A stretch of 64,000 nt of DNA, taken from contig NZ_KE332518.1 of the NCBI RefSeq assembly GCF_000413055.1, positions 1,737,583-1,801,582 of the forward strand, written 5' to 3'. Shown in pieces: positions 17,505 to 26,574 of this stretch. The position numbers and the translations under genes were made by a program. The stretch comes from Treponema maltophilum ATCC 51939. Its GTDB lineage: Bacteria > Spirochaetota > Spirochaetia > Treponematales > Treponemataceae. The notes under the pieces were generated by a model. The model made no database searches. It saw only the letters and a program-made list of their open reading frames with translations, and was not told where the DNA came from. Every line of letters begins with the position of its first letter. Positions within the stretch are counted from its first letter, which is position 1.

Positions 17505-17981
17505 TTAAGTCGAATTGCGCTTTGCCTTTCGGATTTTTGCGTTTTTTATGAGGACGAAGACGATGTGGGCGCAGGATGAAGAAATCGCGATTCCCAAAAC
17601 GATAGCGCCGGCTGCGCTGAGGGTCGTAAAGCCGATATGCGCGGCCGTATCCGGATCGCCCTGCACAAAAGCCCGCATGGTTTGGAACATCCCGCCGCCG
17701 GGCACGAGGGGAATCAAGCCGGGAATCAAAAAAACGGTTGCGGGCGTCCGCGACAAAACGGCGCACAGCTCCGAAAAAGCGGCGACGCAAAAGGAGGCGG
17801 CAAAATACGCGGTTGCCGCCGATCCGGTAAGCGTCGATAAAAGCATGTACAAACCCCAGCCGCACGCGCCGACAAAGGGCGTCCATAAAAGTCCTTTAAA
17901 ATCGGCGTTAAAAATAAGCGCGTAACAAAAGGATGCGGCCGCCCCCCACACAAAAGGCAATACAAAGGTTACAACGTTCAC
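17505..17981 (-). CDS. ThrE/YjjB-like subunit of a threonine/serine exporter
   Basis: A 158-residue integral membrane protein beginning MNVVTFVLPFVWGAAASF from a GTG codon at 17981. It has about four to five helices with the family motif LIPLVPGGGMFQTMRAF. It corresponds to the short C-terminal half of ThrE, present as a separate gene (YjjB in E. coli). The GTG overlaps the stop of the partner gene as GTGA and has a GGAG site eight bases upstream, which decides the start over longer readings. Together with the YjjP-like partner it should export threonine, serine or succinate-like substrates; the substrate here is unknown. Confidence 0.85.
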   Translation of the reverse strand: MNVVTFVLPFVWGAAASFCYALIFNADFKGLLWTPFVGACGWGLYMLLSTLTGSAATAYFAASFCVAAFSELCAVLSRTPATVFLIPGLIPLVPGGGMFQTMRAFVQGDPDTAAHIGFTTLSAAGAIVLGIAISSSCAHIVFVLIKNAKIRKAKRNST

Positions 17982-18772
17982 AGCAGCACTCCGGTAAGGC
18001 GCGAAAAAACGAGCAAACCCAAAACCGATCCGGCCGAAAGACCTGCGGCAACCATAAAAGCTTCCAGCGTGCGCGCCGCTCCGGAAACCAAATCGCCCGC
18101 AATAATATCGCGGATGGCGTTTACAATCGCAAGGCCGGGAACAACCTGCATGAGCACGGCCGTCGTAACGGTCAAGGCCGAATCGACGCCGCCCAAGCAA
18201 AAAGCAAGTTCGCTAAGCACCGAAACGGCGGCTCCGTAAACCAGCGACAAAATAAAACCGTTCAGCGATGTTTTTTCGAGCCGCATAACGATAAGGCGCA
18301 GCACAAATCCGACCGCCGAAGCGCCCAAGGCATCTTTAAACGAGCCGGCAAACATAAGGGCAAAAACGAACGAACTGCACGCGGCGCATAAAAGAACCGC
18401 CCAGGGAGCGTATGTCTTTGAACAATGTACGCGCCTGAGCACGTATTCTATCTGCGAAAGATCTTGGGTTCTCCCTTCTTTTTTGCGTCTTTCGATCCGG
18501 CGCGACAATTCGTTTATGAGGGCGACTTTGCGCAAATTGACGCCCCGCCTGATTATGCGGCGCGTTGCGCTGTAGTGTTTTCCGTCGGTATCGGTAAACG
18601 AAAGCATTACCACCGTCGGCGTTACAAACGACGACGGCGAACACGCCCCCAAAGAAGAAGCGATACGCATAATCGTATCTTCGGTACGGTAGGTTTCGCC
18701 TCCGTTTTCGAGCACAATGCAGCCCGCTTTTAAAGCGATATCGGTTATCGCATCCGCACATAATCCGTTCAT
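17978..18772 (-). CDS. ThrE/YjjP-like subunit of a threonine/serine exporter
   Basis: About 264 residues. The N-terminal cytoplasmic domain (AITDIALKAGCIVLENGGETYRTEDTIMRIA) matches YjjP/ThrE. The C-terminal half has five helices, with VMQVVPGLAIVNAIRDIIAGDL-like residues at the pore region. The start is uncertain: ATG codons at 18772 and 18787 and a TTG at 18811 are in frame, and none has a good ribosome binding site. 18772 is chosen because family proteins begin about six residues before the first helix. Coupled by GTGA to the partner. Confidence 0.83.
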   Translation of the reverse strand: MNGLCADAITDIALKAGCIVLENGGETYRTEDTIMRIASSLGACSPSSFVTPTVVMLSFTDTDGKHYSATRRIIRRGVNLRKVALINELSRRIERRKKEGRTQDLSQIEYVLRRVHCSKTYAPWAVLLCAACSSFVFALMFAGSFKDALGASAVGFVLRLIVMRLEKTSLNGFILSLVYGAAVSVLSELAFCLGGVDSALTVTTAVLMQVVPGLAIVNAIRDIIAGDLVSGAARTLEAFMVAAGLSAGSVLGLLVFSRLTGVLL

Positions 18773-18819
18773 AGAGAAACACAGCATAGCGCAAAAAGAG
18801 GAATTTAACAATATTTTAG

Positions 18820-18848
18820 TTTACAAATCGGATTTTATGACCTATCAT
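18820..18848 (+). promoter_or_regulatory. Promoter of the iron ABC transporter operon
   Basis: TTTACA (18820-18825), 17 bases, TATCAT (18843-18848). The leader to the binding-protein ATG is about 77 bases and is A/T-rich. It probably carries iron control, but no clear Fur box is visible. Confidence 0.6.
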
Positions 18849-18931
18849 AATATAATAAACATTTATGCGTATTGTGGGTATGTTTGCTGCACAAATTACC
18901 AAAATATTACAATCGCACAACAGGAGGAATT

Positions 18932-19963
18932 ATGAAAAAATCGTTGATTTTTGCAATCGCGTCGGGAACTTTGGCCGCCGTTTTGGCCTTCAGCGGCTGC
19001 GCGCAAAAAGAATCCAAGGAACTCAACATTTACAGCGCGTTGCCCGAAACCGAACTGCCCATGTATTTCGAGGCATTCAAAAACGAAACGGGCATTACGG
19101 TCAATTTCGTGCGGCTTTCGGCCGGCGAGATTTTTTCAAAACTGAAAGTCGAAAAAAACAATCCGCAGGCAAGCATTTGGCACGGCGGCAACTGCGACAC
19201 TTTTATCGCCGCATCGAAAGCGGGCTTGCTTGAACCCTATGCTTCCCCCGAGCTTAAAAACACCCCCGACAGGTACAAAGATCCCGATAATTATTGGTCA
19301 CCCATCTATATCGGCGCACTGAGCTTTGTCGTCGACAAAAACTGGTTTGCCGAAAGAAACCTCGCCTATCCCGCATCATGGAACGATTTATTAAAAGACG
19401 AATTCCGCGGCGAGATTTCGATGGCGCACCCGGGAACGTCGGGAGCCGCTTATACGATTCTTGCAACGGTTGTTCAGCTTATGGGCGAAGACCAAGCCTT
19501 TGAATATTTTAAAAAGCTCAACAACAATATCCGCCAATACACGAAAGCGGGCGCGGCGCCCGCAAAAAACGTGGCACTCGGTGAAGCGGCAATCGGCATA
19601 GGATTTTCGCACGACAATCTTAAACCCGCAGGCGAAGGGTATCCGGTCGCCCTTTCCTTCCCGCAGGAAGGTACCGGCTACGAAATCGGCGGCGTCGCCC
19701 TTATTAAAAACGGGCCTGCGGCCGAGCGCAAAAATGCCGAAAAGTTTATCGACTGGTGTCTCAGCAAATCGGCGCAGGACGTGTATTCAAAAAACAATTC
19801 GTACCGGCTGCCCGTAAACACGCTTTCGGCCGCCCCGCCCGAAGCGGTAAGCATCAGCGAATTAAAAGTTATCGATTACGATTTTATATGGGCCGGCGAC
19901 AACAGAACCCGTCTTATAGAAAAATTCACCGAAGTAATCGCTTCAAAAGATAATCTCAAATAA
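18932..19963 (+). CDS. fbpA: Ferric iron ABC transporter substrate-binding lipoprotein, FbpA type
   Basis: A 343-residue protein with a lipoprotein signal ending AFSGC (cysteine 23). The mature part (ELNIYSALPETELPMYFEAF) is a type 2 periplasmic binding protein of the Fe3+/thiamine/putrescine class. A family-typical NSYRLPVN segment lies near the C-terminus. It captures ferric iron outside the membrane for the permease and ATPase encoded next. An AGGAGG site at 18922 selects this ATG over the longer frame. Its start region is duplicated in front of the lipoprotein gene at 22886. Specificity for iron is inferred from family resemblance and operon form. Confidence 0.87.
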   Translation: MKKSLIFAIASGTLAAVLAFSGCAQKESKELNIYSALPETELPMYFEAFKNETGITVNFVRLSAGEIFSKLKVEKNNPQASIWHGGNCDTFIAASKAGLLEPYASPELKNTPDRYKDPDNYWSPIYIGALSFVVDKNWFAERNLAYPASWNDLLKDEFRGEISMAHPGTSGAAYTILATVVQLMGEDQAFEYFKKLNNNIRQYTKAGAAPAKNVALGEAAIGIGFSHDNLKPAGEGYPVALSFPQEGTGYEIGGVALIKNGPAAERKNAEKFIDWCLSKSAQDVYSKNNSYRLPVNTLSAAPPEAVSISELKVIDYDFIWAGDNRTRLIEKFTEVIASKDNLK

Positions 19964-20029
19964 AGAATGTCCGATCGGCTCCGGCGGGAGTCGGTCGGCT
20001 CTTTCAAAAATCGGCACACAGGAATAACT

Positions 20030-21721
20030 ATGACCAACAGATTTAAAGAATTTCTATGGAAGCTGAAACTGCTGCTTAAAGAACCGTTGCTGTTTTTGCT
20101 TATTCTCATTCTTCTTTTCTTTCTTACTTTGTTTGTTATTTTTCCGTTTGTAAAAATGCTTTATTACAGCCTTACGACGGAAGACGGAAAACTCACCGTT
20201 TCAACGCTCGTATCGGCTTTTACAAATAAAAGTTACCGAACGACTTTTTTTAACAGCATGAAACTCGGTGTAATCACGGCAATAATCGGCACGATTATCG
20301 GCTATATGTATGCATACGCGATTACGCGAACGAACATGCCGTGGAAACCGTTTTTTAAAACGATGGCGACCCTTCCCATAATATCGCCGCCGTTTGTGCT
20401 TTCGCTTTCGATTATATTTTTGTTCGGACGCAAGGGGCTTATTACCAACAGTCTGCTCGGTATTACGAACTTTGACGTGTACGGCATGAAAAGCCTTATC
20501 GTCATTCAGGTTATGTCGTTTTTTCCGATCGCGTACCTGACGCTTTCGGGTATTCTCGAATCGATCGATACGTCGGTCGAAGACGCCGCGCTGAACCTCG
20601 GCGCTTCGCGTTTGAAAATATTTACGACGATTACGCTGCCGCTTTCGATTCCGGGAATCGTAAGCGCAATGCTGCTCGTGTTTATTCAATCGCTGCAGGA
20701 TTTCAGCAATCCTGCCGTCATAGGCGGCGACTTTGCAACGCTCGGTGTGGAATCGTACAGAATCATCACGGGTTTATACGACTTAAAACGTGGAACGCTT
20801 TTGTCGATTATGCTGCTTATGCCGAGTTTAATCGCGTTTTTGCTCCAGCGTTATTGGGTACGCGGAAAAAGTTTTATTACGGTTACGGGTAAACCGACGC
20901 AAAACAGAGGCAAGATAGCGGAAAAACACATCGTGTACCCGCTGTTTGCGCTGTGTTTGTTTTTTTGCGCCGTCATTTTGCTTTTTTACGGCACCGTGCT
21001 CTGCGGCGCTTTTGTAAAAGTATGGGGTGTCGACAATTCGATTACGCTCAATCACTTCCGCTATATTTTTTCAATCGGCATAAAACCGCTTAAAAACGCC
21101 GTAACGCTTGCAATCATCGCAACGCCGATAGCCGGCATCTTGGGTATGGTAATCGCCTTCCTTACGGTACGGAAAGATTTTATCGGGAAAAAATACATGA
21201 GCCTCGCTTCCCTTTTAACCTTTGCGTTGCCGGGAACCGTCATCGGCATAGGCTACATTCTCGCCTTTAACGCAAAGCCCTTTTTGCTTACGGGAACGGC
21301 CGTCATCCTTATCGCCGTTTTCGTATTCAGGAACATTCCGGTCGGAATAGAAGGGGGTATGTCGGCCCTCGCCCAAATCGATCCTTCGATAGAAGAAGCG
21401 TCGACGTCTTTGGGCGCAAACAGTTTCCAAACTTTTAAAGACATAACGCTGCCGCTCATACGAGGCGCGTTTTTTTCCGGCCTCGTGTATTCGTTTGTAC
21501 GATCGATGACCGCAGTCAGCGCCGTTATCTTTTTAATTTCCGCGCGGTGGAATGTCGTAACGACACGGATTTTTTCGCTCTTTGAAGTGAGCCAATACAG
21601 CGACGCCGCCGCGTACATCGTCGTCATGATTATCGTGATTATGGCGGCCGTTTTTATTCTCGACAGAGCGGTCAACACGCTCGGCAAAAACCGACAAAAA
21701 GCAAAAAGGGGAAAAAGATGA
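20030..21721 (+). CDS. fbpB: Ferric iron ABC transporter permease, FbpB type
   Basis: A 563-residue double-length permease with about twelve helices. It has two EAA loops: one near SVEDAALNLGASRLKIFTTITLP and one near SIEEASTSLGANSFQTFKDITLP. This tandem two-domain layout is typical of FbpB/SfuB. The start at 20030 follows an AGGAA site; the upstream in-frame ATG at 19967 has none and would add a basic segment unlike the family. The stop overlaps the ATPase start as ATGA. Confidence 0.88.
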   Translation: MTNRFKEFLWKLKLLLKEPLLFLLILILLFFLTLFVIFPFVKMLYYSLTTEDGKLTVSTLVSAFTNKSYRTTFFNSMKLGVITAIIGTIIGYMYAYAITRTNMPWKPFFKTMATLPIISPPFVLSLSIIFLFGRKGLITNSLLGITNFDVYGMKSLIVIQVMSFFPIAYLTLSGILESIDTSVEDAALNLGASRLKIFTTITLPLSIPGIVSAMLLVFIQSLQDFSNPAVIGGDFATLGVESYRIITGLYDLKRGTLLSIMLLMPSLIAFLLQRYWVRGKSFITVTGKPTQNRGKIAEKHIVYPLFALCLFFCAVILLFYGTVLCGAFVKVWGVDNSITLNHFRYIFSIGIKPLKNAVTLAIIATPIAGILGMVIAFLTVRKDFIGKKYMSLASLLTFALPGTVIGIGYILAFNAKPFLLTGTAVILIAVFVFRNIPVGIEGGMSALAQIDPSIEEASTSLGANSFQTFKDITLPLIRGAFFSGLVYSFVRSMTAVSAVIFLISARWNVVTTRIFSLFEVSQYSDAAAYIVVMIIVIMAAVFILDRAVNTLGKNRQKAKRGKR

Positions 21722-22854
21722 GTATCGATACGAAAAAACTCGAAGAAAAACTGAAGGCGCGTTCAAGCAGCCTTAAACTCATTGATATAACGAAAAAATT
21801 TTTAAGCCATGACGGCAAAGAAGAATTTATCGCGGTCGATAAATTGAATCTCGACATAAAATCCGGAGAACTGACGACGCTTTTGGGACCGTCCGGTTGC
21901 GGCAAAACCACTACGCTCAGAATGATCGCCGGCTTCGAAAGCATCACCTCCGGAACGCTCCTGCTCGGCGACCGACCGATAGAATCGGTGCCGCCGAACA
22001 AACGCGATATGTCGATGATGTTTCAAAGCTACGCGCTTTTCCCGCACATGAGCGTGTTCGACAATATCGCATACGGCTTAAAAATAAAAAAAGTTCCCAA
22101 GCCCGAATTGGAAGAGCGCACAAGACAAATTATCGAGTTGATGCAAATACAGGGCATGGAAGACCGCATTCCTTCGCAAATATCGGGCGGACAGCAACAG
22201 CGCGTTGCACTCGCGCGGGCGGTTGTCATAAATCCGCGGGTACTGCTGTTCGACGAACCGCTTTCCAATCTTGACGCAAAGCTGCGCGAATACATGCGCG
22301 ACGAACTGCGCAGCCTGCAAAAGCGGCTCGGCATTACCAGTTTGTACGTTACGCACGACCAAAGCGAAGCCATGTCAATATCCGACAATGTAGTTCTTAT
22401 GAACAAGGGCAAGCTTGTGCAGACGGGAAGTCCGAAAGATATTTACGAAAATCCCGTATCGCGTTTTGTTGCCGGATTTATCGGAAAGTCGAACTTTATA
22501 AACTGCACCGTCTTTTCGCACGAAAACGGAAGCGCCGATATTGAAGTGTTCGGTAAAAAGATGACGCTGCCGAATCCGGGAACGCATTTCGATACGGCGA
22601 AAAATACGGTTATCATCGTGCGGCCGGAATATATAAAACTGTGCGACAGCGGCAAAGGCATTGTCGACGCCCGTATCGAAAAAGCCGTTTTTTACGGCAA
22701 CTATATTCAATACGATATCCGGGTCGGAGAACAGCAGCTTAAAGTCGAATCCTATTGTCCGCAGGGCATAAAAATATACAGCCCGGGCAATACGGCGGGA
22801 ATTCTGTTCGACCTTAACAGCCTGCGCGTACTGCCGGCGATAAGCGAGGATTGA
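21718..22854 (+). CDS. fbpC: Ferric iron ABC transporter ATP-binding protein, FbpC type
   Basis: A 378-residue ATPase: Walker A GPSGCGKTT, signature ISGGQQQR, Walker B VLLFDEPLSNLDAK, switch VTHDQ. A C-terminal TOBE domain follows from about 265. It couples ATP hydrolysis to import through the FbpB-type permease, with which it overlaps by four bases (ATGA). The first 20 residues are an extra basic helix before the usual ABC start (LKLIDITKKF). Confidence 0.88.
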   Translation: MSIDTKKLEEKLKARSSSLKLIDITKKFLSHDGKEEFIAVDKLNLDIKSGELTTLLGPSGCGKTTTLRMIAGFESITSGTLLLGDRPIESVPPNKRDMSMMFQSYALFPHMSVFDNIAYGLKIKKVPKPELEERTRQIIELMQIQGMEDRIPSQISGGQQQRVALARAVVINPRVLLFDEPLSNLDAKLREYMRDELRSLQKRLGITSLYVTHDQSEAMSISDNVVLMNKGKLVQTGSPKDIYENPVSRFVAGFIGKSNFINCTVFSHENGSADIEVFGKKMTLPNPGTHFDTAKNTVIIVRPEYIKLCDSGKGIVDARIEKAVFYGNYIQYDIRVGEQQLKVESYCPQGIKIYSPGNTAGILFDLNSLRVLPAISED

Positions 22855-22885
22855 AATATTACAATAACGCAAAACTGGAGGAATT

Positions 22886-23674
22886 ATGAAAAAAACGTTG
22901 ATTTTTACAATCGCGACGGCTGTCATAACCGCACTCTTGGCGCCGAGCGGCTGTGAAAGCACAAAAGGAGCGTCCCCTGTTTTGGTACGGGAATCTTCGG
23001 AAGAAAAACTGCAAATAGAAATCGACAAAGAACGCAGACCATCCCTACAAATACCCGAAATAGACTTCGGGTATGAATACGTTGCCGCTTTTTATCAAAG
23101 CATTTGTTTTAATTTCGATTTAATCAATAAAGTTGACAAAGGGCAGCTCAGGCAAGCGTGCAAAATAATCTATGATTCTTTAAAAGAAAAATATAGGGTT
23201 CAATTTATTGTAAAAGATTATATGGACGACGCCGATTTATATTTTTCGTTCGGACAATTTGAAGATGACAACAAAACCTTATTGATAACTTCCAATTTTG
23301 ACGTTAACAAAAAAGTTATCATTCAAAAAAACGGAGACTTTGCCGATTCATGGGCAATGCTGTACTACATTGTAAACGGAAGACTTATATCATATCGCGA
23401 CATCGATAAAGAAGATTCAACTGCTGATCCAGCCGAGGAAATCAGTCGCCTCGAGCGGGAGTTAAAAAAAAGTCCTTCATCGCTTGCATATATCAACATA
23501 GCGGAAAACTATTATAAAAATAACGAAATCGAAAAAGGCTTGGAATATCTGTATAAAAACAAAGACAACATAATAAATCTAAGCATTAAAACAAACAAAA
23601 GGGGCAATATAAACGATGTATTTAATTGTGTCGAACAGGAAGGATTGGTGCTTAGGATGTTAAACCAACGATAA
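22886..23674 (+). CDS. Lipoprotein of unknown function, TPR-like C-terminus
   Basis: A 262-residue protein with a signal peptide ending APSGC (cysteine 23), the same position as in the fbpA product. The mature domain (about 50-165) is an alpha/beta sequence of no family I recognise. Residues 185-235 (LERELKKSPSSLAYINIAENYY onward) look like a TPR helix pair. The ribosome binding site and first 20 codons closely match those of fbpA in DNA, so this start was probably copied. It is 31 bases after fbpC and likely shares its transcript. Role unknown; a helper of iron uptake is only a guess from position. Confidence 0.75.
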   Translation: MKKTLIFTIATAVITALLAPSGCESTKGASPVLVRESSEEKLQIEIDKERRPSLQIPEIDFGYEYVAAFYQSICFNFDLINKVDKGQLRQACKIIYDSLKEKYRVQFIVKDYMDDADLYFSFGQFEDDNKTLLITSNFDVNKKVIIQKNGDFADSWAMLYYIVNGRLISYRDIDKEDSTADPAEEISRLERELKKSPSSLAYINIAENYYKNNEIEKGLEYLYKNKDNIINLSIKTNKRGNINDVFNCVEQEGLVLRMLNQR

Positions 23675-23690
23675 GGTTTTTAACTTTCGT

Positions 23691-23719
23691 TTGACAGAGC
23701 CTGAAATCGAAAGTATAAT
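23691..23719 (+). promoter_or_regulatory. Consensus icd promoter, leaderless type
   Basis: Perfect TTGACA (23691-23696), 17 bases, perfect TATAAT (23714-23719), then six bases and the icd ATG at 23726. No ribosome binding site is present. The predicted transcription start is the A of the start codon. Confidence 0.88.
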
Positions 23720-23725
23720 CGTGCC

Positions 23726-24937
23726 ATGGCAAAGATACTGATGAAAAACGCCGTGGCCGAGCTCGACGGCGATGAGATGACCCGCGTTCTGTGGGCCCTT
23801 ATAAAAGAGCGGCTTTTGGAACCCTTTGTGGAATTAAAAACCGAATATTACGATTTGGGCTTAAAAAACAGAGACGATACGAACGACGCGGTAACCTATG
23901 AAGCCGCCCGCGCGATACGGCGATTGGGCGTCGGCGTAAAATGCGCGACAATTACTTCAAACAAAGCGCGCATGGAAGAATATAAATTGCAGCGCTTAAC
24001 GCCCAGCCCGAACGCGATTATCCGCGCCGAATTGGACGGAACCGTGTTCCGAAAACCCATTCTTTTAAAAAATGTACGCGGCACCGTAAGCTGTTGGAAA
24101 AAACCCATCGTTTTGGGCCGCCACGCATACGGCGACATTTATAAAAACTGCGAACTCTACGTCGAAGGGCCGGGCACGGCCGAACTCGTGTTCACCGGAG
24201 CGGACGGCAAAGAAACGCGCAAAACGATCGCCGACATGAAGGGACCGGGTATTTTGCAGGGCGTACACAATACGGATGCGTCCATTACCGCCTTTGCGCG
24301 CGCCTGTTTTTTGTACGCCGTAAACGAAAAACTGAACGTATGGTTTGCCGCAAAAGACACCATCAGCAAAACCTACGACGGGCGTTTTAAAGAGATTTTT
24401 CACGGTATTTTTGAGACGGAATTCAAAACGGCCTTTGCCGAAAACGGAATCGAATATTTTTACACACTCATCGACGATGCGGTCGCGCGCATTATGCAGT
24501 CGGAAGGCGGCTTTTTATGGGCGTGTAAAAATTACGACGGCGACGTTATGAGCGACATGATCGCGTCCGCCTGCGGAAGCCTTGCGATGATGACCAGCGT
24601 TTTGGTTTCCCCGTCGGGCGCATACGAATACGAAGCCGCACACGGTACCGTTCAAAAACACTACTACCGTTATTTGGCCGGCGAAAAAACATCGACCAAT
24701 CCCTGCGCCCTTATCTTTGCGTGGACGGGAGCTTTGGCAAAGCGCGCCGAACTTGACGGAACCCGAGAGCTTGGCAATTTTGCCCGCACTCTTGAAACTG
24801 CAACGCTTCACACGATTGAAGACGGCATTATGACCGCCGACCTTGCGCGTATCGCTTCCCCCGCCGCAACGGAAGTCTTAAACTCGCAGGACTTTATCGC
24901 CGCGGTACAAAAGCGCCTTAAAGTAAAAACAACATAG
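23726..24937 (+). CDS. icd: NADP-dependent isocitrate dehydrogenase, eukaryote-like type
   Basis: A 403-residue enzyme of the homodimeric class shared with eukaryotic cytosolic and mitochondrial IDH: ELDGDEMTRVLWALIKE at the N-terminus, the isocitrate-binding SPN-x-x-IRA segment, YDGRFKEIF, and YDGDVMSDMIAS with the metal-binding aspartates, then EAAHGTVQKHY for NADP. It converts isocitrate to 2-oxoglutarate and supplies NADPH. The substrate loop is SPNAIIRAELDGTVFRKP, where most family members have SPNGTIRN; the key serine, asparagine and arginine are kept. Its promoter predicts a leaderless mRNA. It stands alone, between a lipoprotein gene and a toxin-antitoxin pair. Confidence 0.93.
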   Translation: MAKILMKNAVAELDGDEMTRVLWALIKERLLEPFVELKTEYYDLGLKNRDDTNDAVTYEAARAIRRLGVGVKCATITSNKARMEEYKLQRLTPSPNAIIRAELDGTVFRKPILLKNVRGTVSCWKKPIVLGRHAYGDIYKNCELYVEGPGTAELVFTGADGKETRKTIADMKGPGILQGVHNTDASITAFARACFLYAVNEKLNVWFAAKDTISKTYDGRFKEIFHGIFETEFKTAFAENGIEYFYTLIDDAVARIMQSEGGFLWACKNYDGDVMSDMIASACGSLAMMTSVLVSPSGAYEYEAAHGTVQKHYYRYLAGEKTSTNPCALIFAWTGALAKRAELDGTRELGNFARTLETATLHTIEDGIMTADLARIASPAATEVLNSQDFIAAVQKRLKVKTT

Positions 24938-25004
24938 TAGCGAAAAATAAAAATTTGAAGTATAATATAATAAGTATGGATTATTTTAATACCGGAGGTA
25001 AAAT

Positions 25005-25214
25005 GTGGCATACGAAACACTTTTTGAACAGATAAAAACGATACCGCAGGAATATCTTACGGATATTGAAAATTACGTTGAATATATTTTGTATCGTTAC
25101 AAGAAAAATACCGAAAAAAGTTCCTCATACGATTTATCAAAATATTTTGGCAGCATAAAAATACCACATGATGCTCTTGCAATACAAAAGGAAATGCGGA
25201 ATGAATGGAACTGA
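25005..25214 (+). CDS. Antitoxin of the PIN-toxin module
   Basis: A 69-residue protein starting with GTG at 25005, set by a GGAGG site six bases before it. The N-terminal 33 residues (AYETLFEQIKTIPQEYL onward) are homologous to the antitoxin at 13295; the C-terminal part is different and fits a VapB-like tail that binds a PIN toxin. It overlaps the toxin gene by 14 bases. Confidence 0.8.
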   Translation: MAYETLFEQIKTIPQEYLTDIENYVEYILYRYKKNTEKSSSYDLSKYFGSIKIPHDALAIQKEMRNEWN

Positions 25215-25578
25215 CTGTATCGCCGATACAAATGCGCTCATTTATCTCCTTTCAGGAGATCCTTGTATGAAGCCTTATTTATCAAAGCGCATCGGTCTCT
25301 CCGTTATTTCCGAAATGGAATTGCTTTCTTTTCCTGAAATAACGGCTTCCGAAGAACAGCGGGTAAGGCTTCTCATAAACGATTGTACCGTTTTATTTTT
25401 AACCGAAAATATAAAAAACAAAGCTGTTATATTGCGCCGTACATACAAAATAAAACTTCCGGATGCTATCATTGCGGCAACTGCAATTGAAAACAATCTT
25501 CAGTTAGTTACTGCCGATAGAGAATTCAAGCAAATAGCGGAACTTGATTTGATACCGATTAAACCGGCTCTTTCATAA
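25201..25578 (+). CDS. vapC: PIN-domain ribonuclease toxin, VapC type
   Basis: A 125-residue PIN-domain protein. Acidic metal-binding residues are visible in IADTNALIYLL (first aspartate), SEMELL (glutamate), PDAIIAATAIE and TADREF (C-terminal aspartates). VapC toxins cleave specific tRNA or rRNA. The ATG at 25201 overlaps the antitoxin end; an upstream in-frame start would lie deep inside the antitoxin gene. The target RNA cannot be predicted. Confidence 0.87.
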   Translation: MNGTDCIADTNALIYLLSGDPCMKPYLSKRIGLSVISEMELLSFPEITASEEQRVRLLINDCTVLFLTENIKNKAVILRRTYKIKLPDAIIAATAIENNLQLVTADREFKQIAELDLIPIKPALS

Positions 25579-25639
25579 ACGTGCACCTGCATTTACTATA
25601 AGCAACCGATATACTCCGGCTTTCCCGCAAATTTCAACT

Positions 25640-26572
25640 TTAAAGTATACCGCCGTACACAAGGTCCGACCCTTCACACAGTGTTTTGTAGGGCGCTTCG
25701 TCGATGCCGAAAGGGCCGGTAATAAAAAAGGCCGAAGGGCTCGGTGCGGGCTCGGAGGCGGCGCTTTCGGAAGAAGCGGAAGGGGCGGCGGGACGGACTA
25801 TGCGAAGCGCTTGGTTCACAACGCCTTCTTTGGAATCGACAAAGCGGATACCGGCGCCGGCAAGCTTTTCCAACACGGCGGCGATATGCAAAAAATGCGT
25901 ACAGCCGAGTACAACGGTATCGGCATCGTGTTTCAAAAAAAAGTCGAGCGCGGGACGCACCGCCTCTTCTTTTTCGGCATCCGATGCGGTAAAAAAGCCG
26001 TGTTCCACAAAATCAACCAAATCGGGATCGGCGCGGCTTATGAGCGTACAGTTTGCCGCATAGCGTTCGGCAAGTTCGGCGGTGTACGGCTCTTCTATCG
26101 TGCGCCGGGTTGCAAGCAAGCCGATCCTGCCGTTTTTTGTAAGCGAAGCCGCACGCTTTATTGCGGGAACAGTGCCGACAAAGGGCACGGGGAAAAAGCG
26201 GCGGCGAAGTTCTTCGAGAGCGGTAACCGATATAGTGTTGCATCCGATGACAAAGGCGGCAGGCTTAAAGCGTTTGATAATCGATTCGGCTGCCGAACAG
26301 GCGGCCTCTATTATCCGGCGCGTATCTTTTTCACCGTAGGGAAAGTTTTTCGTGTCGGCGACATAGACGCAGTTTGAATACGGACTTTTTTCTTTTAAAT
26401 GCAGTAAGTACGGAAGTCCGCCGGTCCCCGAATCCAAAAAGGCAAAATCGACGCGGTTTTTCGGAACAAGCGAAGTTTCATTTTCTTTATTTTGTATTTT
26501 TTTTGCGGCCGATTTCCGTTCCGCGCCCGGTTTGTGTTCCGCTGTCGGTTTATCGATTGCAACAAGGTTCAC
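25640..26572 (-). CDS. murI: Glutamate racemase
   Basis: A 310-residue enzyme making D-glutamate for peptidoglycan. Both catalytic cysteines are visible, in VIGCNTIS and VLGCTHFL. The core begins at FAFLDSGTGGLPYL. About 40 N-terminal residues rich in lysine and glutamate precede the core, and an alanine/serine-rich insert (PAAPSASSESAASEPAP) sits near the C-terminus, both atypical. The GTG at 26572 is preferred because a GGAG lies seven bases before it; a TTG two codons upstream is too close to that site. It follows the zinc-ribbon gene by two bases. Confidence 0.9.
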   Translation of the reverse strand: MNLVAIDKPTAEHKPGAERKSAAKKIQNKENETSLVPKNRVDFAFLDSGTGGLPYLLHLKEKSPYSNCVYVADTKNFPYGEKDTRRIIEAACSAAESIIKRFKPAAFVIGCNTISVTALEELRRRFFPVPFVGTVPAIKRAASLTKNGRIGLLATRRTIEEPYTAELAERYAANCTLISRADPDLVDFVEHGFFTASDAEKEEAVRPALDFFLKHDADTVVLGCTHFLHIAAVLEKLAGAGIRFVDSKEGVVNQALRIVRPAAPSASSESAASEPAPSPSAFFITGPFGIDEAPYKTLCEGSDLVYGGIL

Positions 26573-26574
26573 GC

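Noticed and set aside
19967-20029. Upstream start for the iron permease
   Set aside because: It has no ribosome binding site and adds a basic segment foreign to the family; 20030 has an AGGAA site.
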